A stretch of 64,000 nt of DNA from Streptomyces sp. NBC_00078. GTDB lineage: Bacteria > Actinomycetota > Actinomycetes > Streptomycetales > Streptomycetaceae. Position numbers and translations under genes: made by a program. The stretch covers positions 4,402,001-4,466,000 of the forward strand of contig NZ_JAPELX010000001.1 in assembly GCF_026343335.1 (NCBI RefSeq), written 5' to 3'. Positions 43,252 to 51,760 of this stretch are shown piece by piece (position 1 is the stretch's first letter; each line of letters opens with the position of its first letter). Under the pieces are notes generated by a model. The model did no database searches. It was not told the origin of the DNA and saw nothing but the letters and a program-made list of their open reading frames with translations.

Positions 43252-43988
43252 GACGCGGCAGGCTTGATCAGGTAACCGGCTCCGCGCCGGGTGTGGATCA
43301 TCGGCTCACGGCCGGCGTCGATCTTCCGGCGCAGATAGGAGATGTAGAGCTCGACCACATTGGCCTGCCCACCGAAGTCGTACGACCACACACGGTCGAG
43401 GATCTGCGCCTTGCTGAGCACGCGCCGCGGGTTGCGCATCAGGAAGCGCAGCAGCTCGAACTCGGTTGCGGTGAGGTGGATGCCCTCGCCGGTCCGCGAC
43501 ACCTCGTGGCTGTCCTCGTCCAGGGTGAGGTCACCGACGACGAGCACGGAGTCGGAGCGCCGGTCGGCGGCACCGGACCGGCGGATGAGCCCCCGCAGCC
43601 GGGCGACGACCTCTTCGAGGCTGAACGGCTTGGTGACGTAGTCGTCGCCACCGGCGGTCAGGCCCGCGATCCGGTCCTCCACCGCGTCCTTGGCCGTGAG
43701 GAAGAGGACGGGGACATCCGGCAGCTCGCGGCGCATCCGCCCCAGGACCGTGAGGCCGTCCATGTCGGGCAGCATCATGTCCAGGACGACGGCGTCGGGC
43801 CGGAACGCTCGCGCGGCCTGGATGGCACCCGTGCCATCCCCCGCACTGCGGATCTGCCAGCCCTCATAGCGAAGGGCCATGGACAGCAGCTCGGTGATCG
43901 ACATCTCGTCATCCACCACAAGCACTCGGACGGGGCTCCCGTCCGGCCTCAGCAGTTCGGTGCGCCCCTGGGGCGAGGTCGTGGTCAT
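43248..43988 (-). CDS. OmpR-family response regulator
   Basis: 246-aa regulator. Receiver domain with D26-D27, phospho-acceptor D70 (VVLDMMLPDMDG) and the conserved lysine in VTKPF; OmpR winged helix at about 145-242 (LTATEFELLRFLMRNPRRVL; VVELYISYLRRKID; IHTRRGAGYLIKP). ATG 43988 heads the four-gene operon. It is partner of the adjacent kinase; the target promoters are not visible, though its own upstream region is a G-rich tract. Confidence 0.94.
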   Translation of the reverse strand: MTTTSPQGRTELLRPDGSPVRVLVVDDEMSITELLSMALRYEGWQIRSAGDGTGAIQAARAFRPDAVVLDMMLPDMDGLTVLGRMRRELPDVPVLFLTAKDAVEDRIAGLTAGGDDYVTKPFSLEEVVARLRGLIRRSGAADRRSDSVLVVGDLTLDEDSHEVSRTGEGIHLTATEFELLRFLMRNPRRVLSKAQILDRVWSYDFGGQANVVELYISYLRRKIDAGREPMIHTRRGAGYLIKPAAS

Positions 43989-44340
43989 AGTGGAAACACT
44001 GTCGGGACCCTCTGAGAGCACGCTTTCCGCAAGCTGTGATTTCGCTGAGAAACTCCCAGGAGCGTCTCGGGGAACCCTCCGGGGCCTCTGGCGAGACCTC
44101 TGGGAAGCGCTCGCCCGGGCGCATCCGCACGGCTCGGGTCCGCCATCAGCCGGGGAGGGGCGGGACGGGGGCCGGGACGGGCCAGGGGGGCAAGGGCAGG
44201 GCGGGGGCGGGGGCGGGGACGGGACAGACCAGGGAGGGCAAGGGCGGGGGCGGGCCAGGGGGCAAGGGCGGAGCGAGGGCGGGGTGATCAGGGCGTAGGC
44301 GCTGCTTGCGGGGAGCCCGGGGGCGGCGTCCCTCCTGGTC
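43989..44340. other. G-rich intergenic tract (quadruplex-prone)
   Basis: About 44150-44286 of the + strand is a run of G3-G6 tracts separated by short spacers (GGGGCGGGGAC-type), upstream of the response-regulator operon and downstream of the amidohydrolase gene. No gene is recognised on either strand. Potential for several G-quadruplexes on the + strand. Confidence 0.6.
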
Positions 44341-45216
44341 TCACAGCCCGAACAGCCGCGCCCCGTTGTCATGGCAGACGGCGCGCAGCCACTCCTCCCC
44401 GAGGCCCAGCCGCTCCAGCGCGTGCAGCTGATGGACGTACGGATAAGGGATGTTGGGAAAGTCGCTGCCCAGCAGGATCCGGTCACCGAGGTCGGCCAGC
44501 CGGGGCAGCGCCCGCCGCGGGAACGGCGCGAACCGCTCGCCGAAGTCGGTGAACGCCATCGTCGTGTCCAGCCGCACCTCCCCGTACCGCTCGGCCAGGT
44601 CGAGGAAGTCCTCGTACTCGGACATCCCCATGTGCGCGACGACCAGCCGGAGTTGCGGATGCCGGGCCAGCACTCGCGCGATCGGCTCGGGCCCGGTGTG
44701 CTTGCCGGGCGCGGGCCCGGAACCGCAGTGGACGACGACCGGTGTCCCGGCCTCGGCGAGCAACCCCCATGCGGGATCGAGGAGTTCGCTCGCCGGGTCG
44801 TACGCACCCACCTGCACATGCGCCTTGAACACCCGCGCGCCCGCTTCGATCGCCTCCCGGACGTAGGCCTCGACACCCGGCTCCGGGAAGAGGGTCGAGG
44901 TGTGCAGACAGTCGGGTGTACGACGGGCGAAGTCGACCGCCCAGCCGTTGAGCCACTGGGCCATGCCGGGCTTGTGCGGGTAGAGCATCGCGGTGAAGCG
45001 ACGCACGCCGAACTCCCGGATCAGCGCGATCCGTTCGTCCTCCTCCTTGCGGTAGGTGATCGGCCATTCGACGCCACCGGTCAGCGAACCGAGCGAGTCG
45101 AAGTAGCCCCAGACCTTGCGCAGCACGCGCTCCGGCATGAAGTGCGTGTGCACATCGACGAGTCCCGGCACCCCGAGCCGCTCCCAGAACCCCCGGACCT
45201 CCGCTGTCTCCGTCAT
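44341..45216 (-). CDS. Amidohydrolase-family metal-dependent hydrolase
   Basis: 291-aa TIM-barrel enzyme of the amidohydrolase 2 group. H23-x-H25 in LVDVHTHFMPERVL begins the metal site; later blocks are KAHVQVGAYDP, VVVHCGSGP, LVVAHMGMSEYEDF and ILLGSDFPNIPYP (the metal-binding Asp). GAGAGGG lies before ATG 45216. Relatives decarboxylate or hydrolyse aromatic or cyclic acids; the substrate cannot be read. 39 bp separate it from the DUF2797 gene, likely one operon. Confidence 0.88.
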   Translation of the reverse strand: MTETAEVRGFWERLGVPGLVDVHTHFMPERVLRKVWGYFDSLGSLTGGVEWPITYRKEEDERIALIREFGVRRFTAMLYPHKPGMAQWLNGWAVDFARRTPDCLHTSTLFPEPGVEAYVREAIEAGARVFKAHVQVGAYDPASELLDPAWGLLAEAGTPVVVHCGSGPAPGKHTGPEPIARVLARHPQLRLVVAHMGMSEYEDFLDLAERYGEVRLDTTMAFTDFGERFAPFPRRALPRLADLGDRILLGSDFPNIPYPYVHQLHALERLGLGEEWLRAVCHDNGARLFGL

Positions 45217-45255
45217 GCGCCCTCTCGAACCGGGATCCAAGAAGGATCCACTCCT

Positions 45256-46131
45256 TCAGAACAGTCCGTCCTGGACTCCTGCCGTCTGACCGAACTCCCG
45301 CACCGGGAGGGTCACTTCGTCGTCGCCCCCGGCCGGGACGATCTCCCACCCTGCCATCAGCCGGGTGTCCAGCACGACCACCCCGCGCCTCGTCGCGAGA
45401 TGCAGGTCCGGTCCGGCGGCCGCCAGCAGCTCGCCCCCGACCGAGCCGCCCGCGACCAGCTCGCTCACCGCTCCGGCCGCACTCGGCAGCCCCGCCAGCC
45501 CGAATGCCCCGACGTGGTCCACGACTTCGCACCTCTCCCGCGCCAGCGACTCCGGCCACTCGGCCAGCTCCACGGCCCGCGCATGCAGCGCCTCGATCTC
45601 GGCCGCCCGCTCCGCCTCCGACGCCGGCAACCGGGACCGCACCGCCCGCTTCTCGGCGTACGGAATCCGGTCAGGCACCCGGAGCGCGGCGCGCAGCATC
45701 TCCTCGGTGCGCCGGGCCGCCATCAGCGGTCCCAGGCCCAGCCAGCCGAAGCACACGGCGCCCTGCTCCAGCAGCCGCGCCGAGCCCCGCTCCTCTGCCG
45801 TGATCCCGACCTTGACCAGTCCGGGACCGAACCACGCCAGATATACGTGGTACGGCCGCGGGTCGTCCGCGATCGTGTCTGCGGCCACGGAGTGCGCCCG
45901 GTCCAGCCGCGCACACTCCTCGCACCGCGCCCCCGTGGTCCGCCCCGGCACGACCGCCCGGACGGGACACGCATGTCCCCGCGCTCCCACACATGTCCGC
46001 ACACCCCCGTCCGCGACCCCGAAGGCCACACGTTTCCCCCAGGTCAGCGCAGTGCGCCGCCCACCGTCCCACGCCAGCACGGGGCCATCCGCCGCCCACC
46101 GCAGCCCCGAGCACTTCCATGCCTGTGCCAT
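45256..46131 (-). CDS. DUF2797 (GIY-YIG-like) protein
   Basis: 291-aa protein of the DUF2797 family. A cysteine-rich N-terminal part (CVGARGHACPVRA, ARCEECARL) is followed by a GIY-YIG-like segment, YHVYLAWFGPGLVKVGIT, with a conserved arginine region and GAVCFGWLGLGPLMAARRTEE. Whether it is an active nuclease is unknown; the tyrosine pair is Y-x-x-Y as usual. Upstream of and co-oriented with the amidohydrolase gene. Confidence 0.85.
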   Translation of the reverse strand: MAQAWKCSGLRWAADGPVLAWDGGRRTALTWGKRVAFGVADGGVRTCVGARGHACPVRAVVPGRTTGARCEECARLDRAHSVAADTIADDPRPYHVYLAWFGPGLVKVGITAEERGSARLLEQGAVCFGWLGLGPLMAARRTEEMLRAALRVPDRIPYAEKRAVRSRLPASEAERAAEIEALHARAVELAEWPESLARERCEVVDHVGAFGLAGLPSAAGAVSELVAGGSVGGELLAAAGPDLHLATRRGVVVLDTRLMAGWEIVPAGGDDEVTLPVREFGQTAGVQDGLF

Positions 46132-46531
46132 CGCTCACGAGAGTAGACGGCGCCACTGACATCGAGGTACGGCCGGGCGGTTCGCCGAGGTCAGCGACGT
46201 CAGCACTGAGGGCGTCAGCGGCATCAGCGCCGTCGGCGGCCGAATTCACCGGCCGCGGCCGGCTCCGGCTCCGCGCTGCCGACCGGGAGCACGGCGCCGC
46301 ACGTCTCCGCGTCGTACGACCCCGCCGTGTTCCGCACTCCACCCAGCTCTCCACGCCGCACTCCCCGCCCCGCCAGCCGGCAGCCGAGGCACCCGGCGTC
46401 GACAACGCCGGCGGGCGGGACCTCTCGTGCTGGAGCCAGCCCTACCCCGACTCGGTAGTACACCCCATCGTTCCGGAGAGCGGCTGAAGGGATCGTTGAC
46501 TCAAGTCCCGTTCCCCGGAAGGAAATCCGCG
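46132..46531. other. 400-bp intergenic stretch, nothing recognised
   Basis: C/G-rich DNA between the divergent DUF2797 and GtrA genes. Open frames exist on both strands but give Arg/Pro/Ala-rich nonsense-like translations with no family signal. It must contain both promoters; I cannot place them. Confidence 0.3.
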
Positions 46532-47065
46532 ATGCAGCCGAACCTCCCCTCACAGGGCATAGGGCATGCCTCGGCGGCTCCCGGTCCGTTCGGCTCGTTC
46601 GTACGGTTCGTGGTGTGCGGCGGCGGTGTCGGTGTGCTCTCCAGCGGCGCGGTCCCGCTGACGGCAGTGCTGATGCCGTGGGCGGCGGCCAACGCGGTGA
46701 TCACCGTCGCCTCCACCGTCCTGTGCACCGAGCTGCACGCCCGGTTCACCTTCGGCACGGGACGCCGGCCCGGCCGTCGCGAGCACTGGCAGTCGGCCGG
46801 ATCCGCCGCGGCGGCCTACGCCCTGACCTGCGCCGCCATGTTCCTCCTCCACGCGGCGCAGTCGTCCCCGTCGATCCCGACCGCCCAGCTTGTCTACCTC
46901 GGAGCCTCCGCCCTCGCCGGCACGGGCCGCTTCCTGGTCCTGCGCGTGTTCGTCTTCGCGACGGGCGGCCGGGGCCACGGCGCCGGTGCGATCACCGAGC
47001 GCCCGCGCACCGGCTGGTTCTCCTCGGCGGCCACGCCGTCCTACGCCCTGCCGCAGACGTCGTGA
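46532..47065 (+). CDS. GtrA-family membrane protein
   Basis: 177-aa four-helix membrane protein (FVRFVVCGGGVGVLSSGAVP; ANAVITVASTVLCTELHARFTFG; RFLVLRVFVFA). The ELHARFTFG and LRVFVF blocks are the GtrA hallmarks. AAGGAAA is 6 nt before ATG 46532. GtrA proteins are thought to flip undecaprenyl-phospho-sugars or support polysaccharide export; the partner enzyme is not adjacent, but a GT2-GtrA protein lies at 39971-41530. Confidence 0.82.
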   Translation: MQPNLPSQGIGHASAAPGPFGSFVRFVVCGGGVGVLSSGAVPLTAVLMPWAAANAVITVASTVLCTELHARFTFGTGRRPGRREHWQSAGSAAAAYALTCAAMFLLHAAQSSPSIPTAQLVYLGASALAGTGRFLVLRVFVFATGGRGHGAGAITERPRTGWFSSAATPSYALPQTS

Positions 47066-47454
47066 CCCGGGAGCAGGCCCCTCCAGGGAGGCCCTCTCCA
47101 AGGGGTCGTCTCCACCGGGTCGTCTCCTCCGGGTCGTCTCCTCCGGGTCGTCTCCTCCGGGTCGGCTCCAAGGGGGCCAGGGGGTGGGCAGCCCCCTCCC
47201 GGTACAGCCAGCTGCACCCTCGATCGGGTGGGTCGACCTGGCCCACCCGGACCTTTCCGACCCCGAGTGGCGGCACGTCCTGGACGAGATCGCCCACCCT
47301 CGCACCACACAGGCGTTCCACCGCCTGGCCGAGGCGGCGGCTTGAGCTCGTACGCCCGTCCGGGCCCCGCCCCGGCCGACCTGAACCATCGCTGCAGCCC
47401 AGACACCAGAGGCCCCGGGAAGCTCCCCCGGGGCCTTTGAGCTGTCCGCACCCC
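47066..47454. other. Tandem repeats and gene debris downstream of gtrA
   Basis: 47104-47168 holds about four copies of a 15-bp unit GGTCGTCTCCTCCGG. After it, one frame reads WVDLAHPDLSDPEWRHVLDE then IAHPRTTQAFHRLAEAAA and a stop (47343), which looks like a protein C-terminus without its body. A hairpin terminator lies at 47410-47438. No intact gene. Confidence 0.4.
47410..47438 (+). terminator. Hairpin terminator
   Basis: AGGCCCCGGG and CCCCGGGGCCTT pair around a short loop, followed by a T-containing tail. Confidence 0.55.
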
Positions 47455-47689
47455 GAAGTCGCCGGCAACTGCCCTACGGCGGGACGGTTCTGCCGGAACA
47501 GCGACCACGGCTCCGTCACGCCCACCGCGAGCGGCGCGACGATCGGATGCACGTACAGCCCGAACGCCTGGCGCTGGACGTATGCCTGACGGGACGTCGA
47601 CGCCGGACTCGGCGAGGAGGAGGCCAACCGGCTGAGCCGGAGCCACGGATGGCAGACCCGGGAAGCGGTGCGGGAGATATCGGATTAGC
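47455..47689 (+). pseudogene. Fragments of two unidentified genes
   Basis: One frame (about 47455-47589) ends GRFCRNSDHGSVTPTASGAT-IGCTYSPNAWRWTYA, resembling the short Cys-x(n)-Cys-Trp C-terminal module seen in some actinobacterial surface proteins. Another (47591-47689) reads DAGLGEEEANRLSRSHGW then QTREAVREISD and a stop, like another protein's C-terminus. Neither has a start. I take both as decayed remains. Confidence 0.3.
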
Positions 47690-47748
47690 CTCCGAAATGA
47701 GCGCAAAGTGGATCTTTCGTGCGCGCTCGACTCAACCAAGGAGGAGAA

Positions 47749-48000
47749 ATGCGCAAGCTTCCCAAGGCTGCTGCGGCAGCCGCCATCCTCGGTATCTTCA
47801 GCCTCATAGGCACGGGCACCGCTTCGGCCCAGGGCATGGATGGCTCGCATGGCGGCGGGTGCAAGTCCCACGACATGAACATCGACATCCTCGGCCAGGT
47901 CGGTGTCCTCAACGGCCTGTTGGGCAACGCGCTCAACGGCGAAGGCAACCCGGGTGCGCAGGTGGCGCCAGTCGGTTCACACTGCGAAGGCGGTTGGTGA
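47749..48000 (+). CDS. Small secreted Gly/Asn-rich protein
   Basis: 83-aa exported protein. A strong AAGGAGGAG ribosome site precedes ATG 47749. Signal peptide residues 1 to about 29 (AAAAAAILGIFSLIGTGTASA), then a ~55-residue mature part with two cysteines (GGGCKSHDMNIDILG; GSHCEGGW) and an NGLLGNALNGEGNPG segment. The size and Gly/Asn content recall chaplin-like or other small Streptomyces surface proteins, but the chaplin signature is not there. Function unknown. Confidence 0.75.
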   Translation: MRKLPKAAAAAAILGIFSLIGTGTASAQGMDGSHGGGCKSHDMNIDILGQVGVLNGLLGNALNGEGNPGAQVAPVGSHCEGGW

Positions 48001-48339
48001 GCAGCAGGAATCGCATCACGTAGCTCATAAACGGGTTTCGGTGTCCGGGCAACCGGCCCGGCGCCGTGCCCCCTCTTGACTCGTGGTCTTCCGTCGCCGG
48101 CCAATTCCTCGAAGTGGATGCGTAGTTAGCTGTCGGCGCCGCTCCTCCGCCCCACCCGCAACACAAGAGGCCCCGGATCACTCCGGGGCCTCTTGCCGTG
48201 CGCGCCCCACCGGACTCGTTCGTCGACCTCACCGACTCCCGTCTCTTCGGCTGCGGCGGGGCAGCGCTCGTCGGCGGCGAGAAACGGTCGCGGACTTCAC
48301 CCGGGTGGAACAGCGACAGCGGCGCTACGCTGCTGCGCC
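48001..48339. other. Intergenic region with terminator
   Basis: Apart from the hairpin at 48165-48195 I recognise no feature on either strand. The promoter of the PLP-enzyme gene should lie in its right part. Confidence 0.35.
48165..48195 (+). terminator. Hairpin terminator
   Basis: AAGAGGCCCCGGA / TCCGGGGCCTCTT perfect stem with a 5-nt loop, likely ending the small secreted protein transcript. Confidence 0.7.
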
Positions 48340-49317
48340 ATGCAGGAGACGCGCCTCGATACTGCTCGGATCCGGGCGGCTCGCCGGGTGATCGACCCGA
48401 TCTTTCTCGATACTCCGCTGTACCGCTGTGAGGCGATGGAGCCCGGCCTCGGATGCGCGGTCAGCGTCAAGCTCGAAACGGCGAACCCGGTCCGCAGCTT
48501 CAAGGGCCGCGGCACGGAGCTGGTCGCCGGCCTGCTCGCCGGCCAGGGCTCGCCGGCGGCGGTGTGCGCCAGCGCGGGCAACCTCGGCCAAGCCCTCGCC
48601 TGGTCCGGTCGTGGCCGGGGACTCGACGTCACCGTCGTGGCCTCCCGCTTCGCGACTACGGCCAAGCTGGACCGTATCCGCGCACTGGGCGCCCGGCTGG
48701 TGCTGGTCGACGGCGACCACGAGATGGCCCGCGACCGGGCGGCGGCCATCGCACGGCACGAGGGCATCCGGCTGGTCGAGGACAGTCTGGACATCGAGAC
48801 CTGCGAGGGCGCGGCGACCATCGGCCTGGAACTGGTGGGCACCAGGCCGACGTTCGACACCGTTCTGATCGCTCTCGGCGGCGGGGCGCTGGCCACCGGC
48901 GTGGGACATGTGGTGAAGGCCTGTGCCCCCGACGTCGAGGTGATCTGCGTCCAGCCGCTGGGCGCACCGGCGATGACGCACTCGTGGCACCGGCGGCACG
49001 TCGTCACCACCGACTCGACCAACACCATCGCCGACGGTGTCGCCGGCCGGCGTCCCATCGCGGCCGTCCTGGACGACCTCCTCCTGGTCGCCGACGACGC
49101 CGTCCTGGTCCGTGAGGAGTCGATCATCGCGGGTATGCGGATGCTGTTCACCCACGCCGGCCTCGTCGTCGAACCGTCGGCCGCGCTCGGTATCGCGGCG
49201 CTCCTCGAAGACCGTGACCGCTTCGCCGGCCGCCACGTGGCCACCATCGTGTGCGGCGGCAACGTCGACGTGGATGCCTACAGGCGCTGGGTCGGCGCGA
49301 CCCCCCTCCACGGGTGA
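48340..49317 (+). CDS. PLP-dependent threonine dehydratase/serine racemase-like enzyme
   Basis: 325-aa fold-type II PLP enzyme. The Schiff-base lysine is K55 in VRSFKGRG; the Asn/Ser loop is CASAGNLGQALAWSG, the phosphate loop IALGGGALATG, and the C-terminal TIVCGGNVD places the ring. It is of catalytic-domain length, without an ACT domain, so it is a catabolic-type or racemase-like enzyme. It lacks an operon partner. ATG 48340 has only a weak ribosome site. Confidence 0.88.
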   Translation: MQETRLDTARIRAARRVIDPIFLDTPLYRCEAMEPGLGCAVSVKLETANPVRSFKGRGTELVAGLLAGQGSPAAVCASAGNLGQALAWSGRGRGLDVTVVASRFATTAKLDRIRALGARLVLVDGDHEMARDRAAAIARHEGIRLVEDSLDIETCEGAATIGLELVGTRPTFDTVLIALGGGALATGVGHVVKACAPDVEVICVQPLGAPAMTHSWHRRHVVTTDSTNTIADGVAGRRPIAAVLDDLLLVADDAVLVREESIIAGMRMLFTHAGLVVEPSAALGIAALLEDRDRFAGRHVATIVCGGNVDVDAYRRWVGATPLHG

Positions 49318-49394
49318 CAAATCGCCCCTTCGCAGCCCGTTCGCTGCCCCTCGCTGCCCCTCGCCGGCCCCATCTCCGGCCCTTCGGCGGCCCG

Positions 49395-49490
49395 GCAGCC
49401 TTCGCGGCGGCCATCGGCGGCCTTCGGCAGCCTTCGCGGCGGCCATCGGCGGCCTTCGGCAGCCTTCGCGGCGGCCATCGGCGGCCTTCG
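49395..49490. repeat. 32-bp tandem repeat, three copies
   Basis: Three exact or near-exact 32-bp units (begins GCAGCCTTCGCGG, includes GGCCATCGGCGG) start at 49395, 49427 and 49459. A related GCTGCCCCTC doublet precedes it (49340-49360). Non-coding, between the PLP gene and a small gene. Confidence 0.85.
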
Positions 49491-49527
49491 ATGGACCAGT
49501 AAATCGAACACATGATTGAATTCAGCC

Positions 49528-49746
49528 ATGCGACCGTTTCCCGCCGACCTCACCCGGGCGCAGCAGGAGTGGAGCGCCACCTACCGGCAGCTCGCCGAGC
49601 GGCCGGGCCGCACCGAGCTGCGGCGACGCCTGCACCGGCTGTCGGCCCACCTGTACTTCCACCCCTACTGGCAGCAGCGAAGGCCAAGCCCCGCGGCATG
49701 GTGGGAGCTGCGTGACCTGGGACGTCCGAACCGGGACACGCCTTGA
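49528..49746 (+). CDS. 72-aa small conserved-type protein
   Basis: Compact helical protein: MRPFPADLTRAQQEWSATYR, LAERPGRTELRRRLHRLSAH, YFHPYW. The content is far from a random reading and resembles small Streptomyces proteins I recall. Start ATG 49528; no strong ribosome site. Function unknown. Confidence 0.6.
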   Translation: MRPFPADLTRAQQEWSATYRQLAERPGRTELRRRLHRLSAHLYFHPYWQQRRPSPAAWWELRDLGRPNRDTP

Positions 49747-49843
49747 GCGGCCGCAACGCGCCGCGTTCCGCCACCCGGACGCCGAAAGCCCTCGGATGAC
49801 GGGCCGGAATGCGGGACCGTACATCCCGGATGATCCTGAAGAC

Positions 49844-50068
49844 ATGTCCGGACCGATTCGCGTGATCGTCCATCCGCCGTCACCCACAGGCGGCCGACGC
49901 GTGCGCGTGGACGGCGAGATCCTCGGCCTGGCCCACAACCTGGTCGACCTGGCGGAGTTCCTCCGCCGAGCCGGGCTGGAGATCGACCCTGCCGAGGTCG
50001 CGGACGCACAGTGGATCGACTGGCGCGGAGTGGGCCCGGACCACTGGGGCCCGGAAACGCCCAGCTGA
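49844..50068 (+). CDS. 74-aa small conserved-type protein
   Basis: MSGPIRVIVHPPSPTGGRRV, then GLAHNLVDLAEFLRRAGLE and an acidic Trp-containing end (AQWIDWRGVGPDHWGPE). Similar ~70-aa Streptomyces proteins exist as I recall. ATG 49844 fits that length; ATG 49796 is an alternative. A hairpin (50098-50130) follows. Function unknown. Confidence 0.6.
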   Translation: MSGPIRVIVHPPSPTGGRRVRVDGEILGLAHNLVDLAEFLRRAGLEIDPAEVADAQWIDWRGVGPDHWGPETPS

Positions 50069-50097
50069 CGCCCCATCACCCGGGCGCACCCCGAATG

Positions 50098-50130
50098 GCA
50101 GAAGCCCCGGAGTGATCCGCAGCTTCTGCC
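50098..50130 (+). terminator. Hairpin terminator
   Basis: GGCAGAAGC (50098-50106) pairs with GCTTCTGCC (50122-50130), 30 bp after the stop of the 74-aa gene. Confidence 0.5.
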
Positions 50131-50251
50131 GTCAGGCGACAACGTCGAAGCCCTCGCTCCCGGAACAGCGCCGACAGGGACCACGGCTGCGGTGTCAGTC
50201 CGCTGAAGTATCCTTCCCGCCGCCGCACACCGACTGGGAGGATAAAGAGAG

Positions 50252-51760
50252 TTGACCAGCCTGTCTGCTTTCCCGCTGCCGTTTCATGCTTCCCGTTCCA
50301 TATCGTTCGCGACACCCCGAGCGCTGCGGGAACTTCAGATGATGCAGTGCAGCTCGCATATCCGGGCGAAGCCGGGGTGGTTCGACAAGATGAACGATGC
50401 CGACATCGTTGCCAGGTGGACGCAAGAAGCGGTCGACCAGGGCCTCACCGAAGCGCAGGTTCGGTACGTGCTTGCCGAACTCCTGCATTACGCCGCGCTG
50501 CGGGACGAGCGAACCGGCGTCGAGATGTCCGCCGTCGACGGGGTGTGGCAGTCGGACACACTGGTCGACGACAAGCTCAGATCCCGGCTGCGCGAGGCGG
50601 TTCGGGTTCTGGAACAGGTCCCCGAAGCAGAACAGGACTGGCATCCCGGATCCGACGGCCAGGTACTGGACCTGGTTCATCCCTCACTGTTCTGCCTGGT
50701 GAGGGAGGTGAGCGGTGCACCCGAGCGAGCTTGGCAGAACCCGACGAACCGCCACTCGAAGTACGAATTCTCGGAGAAATTCCAGTGGCTGCCCACGGAT
50801 GTCGACATCAGTGACGACGGCGATGTCGCCTTCCGTTCGTACGTCAACAACGTCCACCCCGAGACTCATCGCGAACTGGCCTGCGTCCTGCCGGACTTGT
50901 TCGCGCGCATGCGCCCCCTGCTGGAGAACGTACTCACCGATCTGCGCCATCCGCGGCCCCTGCGGATCAAGGTCGATCCTTTCGGGTGGTACGACTCGGA
51001 GCCGGAGTATCCGAACAAATCCTCATACAGTGATGACGGTGCCTACGCAGAAGCCCTCAGTGCATGGGAAGAGGCCCAGGACGACTGGTGGGAAAACCGC
51101 CGTCCGGCCATTCCGGACGCCCCGGCCTTCACTCCGCCCGAGTTGCCCGATGAATCCGCCCGCGTCGACCTGCGCGGCCGCCGTCTCCAGGTGATCGTCA
51201 AGCTCGCCACTATTCATCTCACCCCGGACAAGCCCGAGTACCCCGGCGGTTCCTGGCACGTCGAGGGGATGATGAACGAGCGGATTGTTTCGACCGGCAT
51301 TCACTACTGGGACAGCGAGAACATCACCGAAAGCCGGCTGAGTTTCCGGGCTGCACTCGACGACCCGCACTACGAACAGAACGACCGCAACGGCATGCGT
51401 GAGGTCTACGGCCTGGAGGACGAGGACGCACTGAACCAGATGCTGGGATCGACATCGACGCCGGCGGGCCGCTGCCTGGCGTTCCCGAACATCCTGCAAC
51501 ACCGCGTCGGCTCATTCCGCCTCACGGACCCCACCCGCCCTGGATACCGCAAAATTCTCGCGTTCTTCCTGGTCGACCCGTCGGAAAAGATCGTCTCCAC
51601 ATCCGATGTGCCCCCGCAACAACCATGGTCCGACACCTCGACCATGACGTTGGAACAGGCCGAGAACTACCGCGAACAGCTCATACAGGAACGCAAGTTC
51701 TTCGTCGACGAGCACAACGAGCAGCTCTACGAACGAGAATTCTCCCTCTGCGAGCACTGA
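50252..51760 (+). CDS. DUF4246-type protein, possible Fe(II)/2-oxoglutarate-like fold
   Basis: 502-aa cytoplasmic protein resembling the DUF4246 family known in fungi and some bacteria. Family-like blocks are RELQMMQCSSHIRAKPGWF, LHPSLFCLVRE-like LVHPSLFCLVRE, FQWLPTDVDIS, and YPGGSWHVEGMMNERIVSTG. The H-x-E (WHVEG) followed ~115 residues later by a histidine in NILQHRVGSF gives a cupin/jelly-roll type metal triad; that reading is inference. TTG 50252 with GGGAGG 11 nt upstream. Base composition is slightly less GC-rich than its neighbours. No operon partner. Confidence 0.75.
   Translation: MTSLSAFPLPFHASRSISFATPRALRELQMMQCSSHIRAKPGWFDKMNDADIVARWTQEAVDQGLTEAQVRYVLAELLHYAALRDERTGVEMSAVDGVWQSDTLVDDKLRSRLREAVRVLEQVPEAEQDWHPGSDGQVLDLVHPSLFCLVREVSGAPERAWQNPTNRHSKYEFSEKFQWLPTDVDISDDGDVAFRSYVNNVHPETHRELACVLPDLFARMRPLLENVLTDLRHPRPLRIKVDPFGWYDSEPEYPNKSSYSDDGAYAEALSAWEEAQDDWWENRRPAIPDAPAFTPPELPDESARVDLRGRRLQVIVKLATIHLTPDKPEYPGGSWHVEGMMNERIVSTGIHYWDSENITESRLSFRAALDDPHYEQNDRNGMREVYGLEDEDALNQMLGSTSTPAGRCLAFPNILQHRVGSFRLTDPTRPGYRKILAFFLVDPSEKIVSTSDVPPQQPWSDTSTMTLEQAENYREQLIQERKFFVDEHNEQLYEREFSLCEH

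Noticed and set aside
47066..47345. Possible gene ending AFHRLAEAAA
   Set aside because: No start or body; the upstream part of the frame is the gtrA gene and a tandem repeat.
49395..49490. Possible CRISPR array
   Set aside because: Units are directly abutting with no unique spacers and no cas genes lie nearby.
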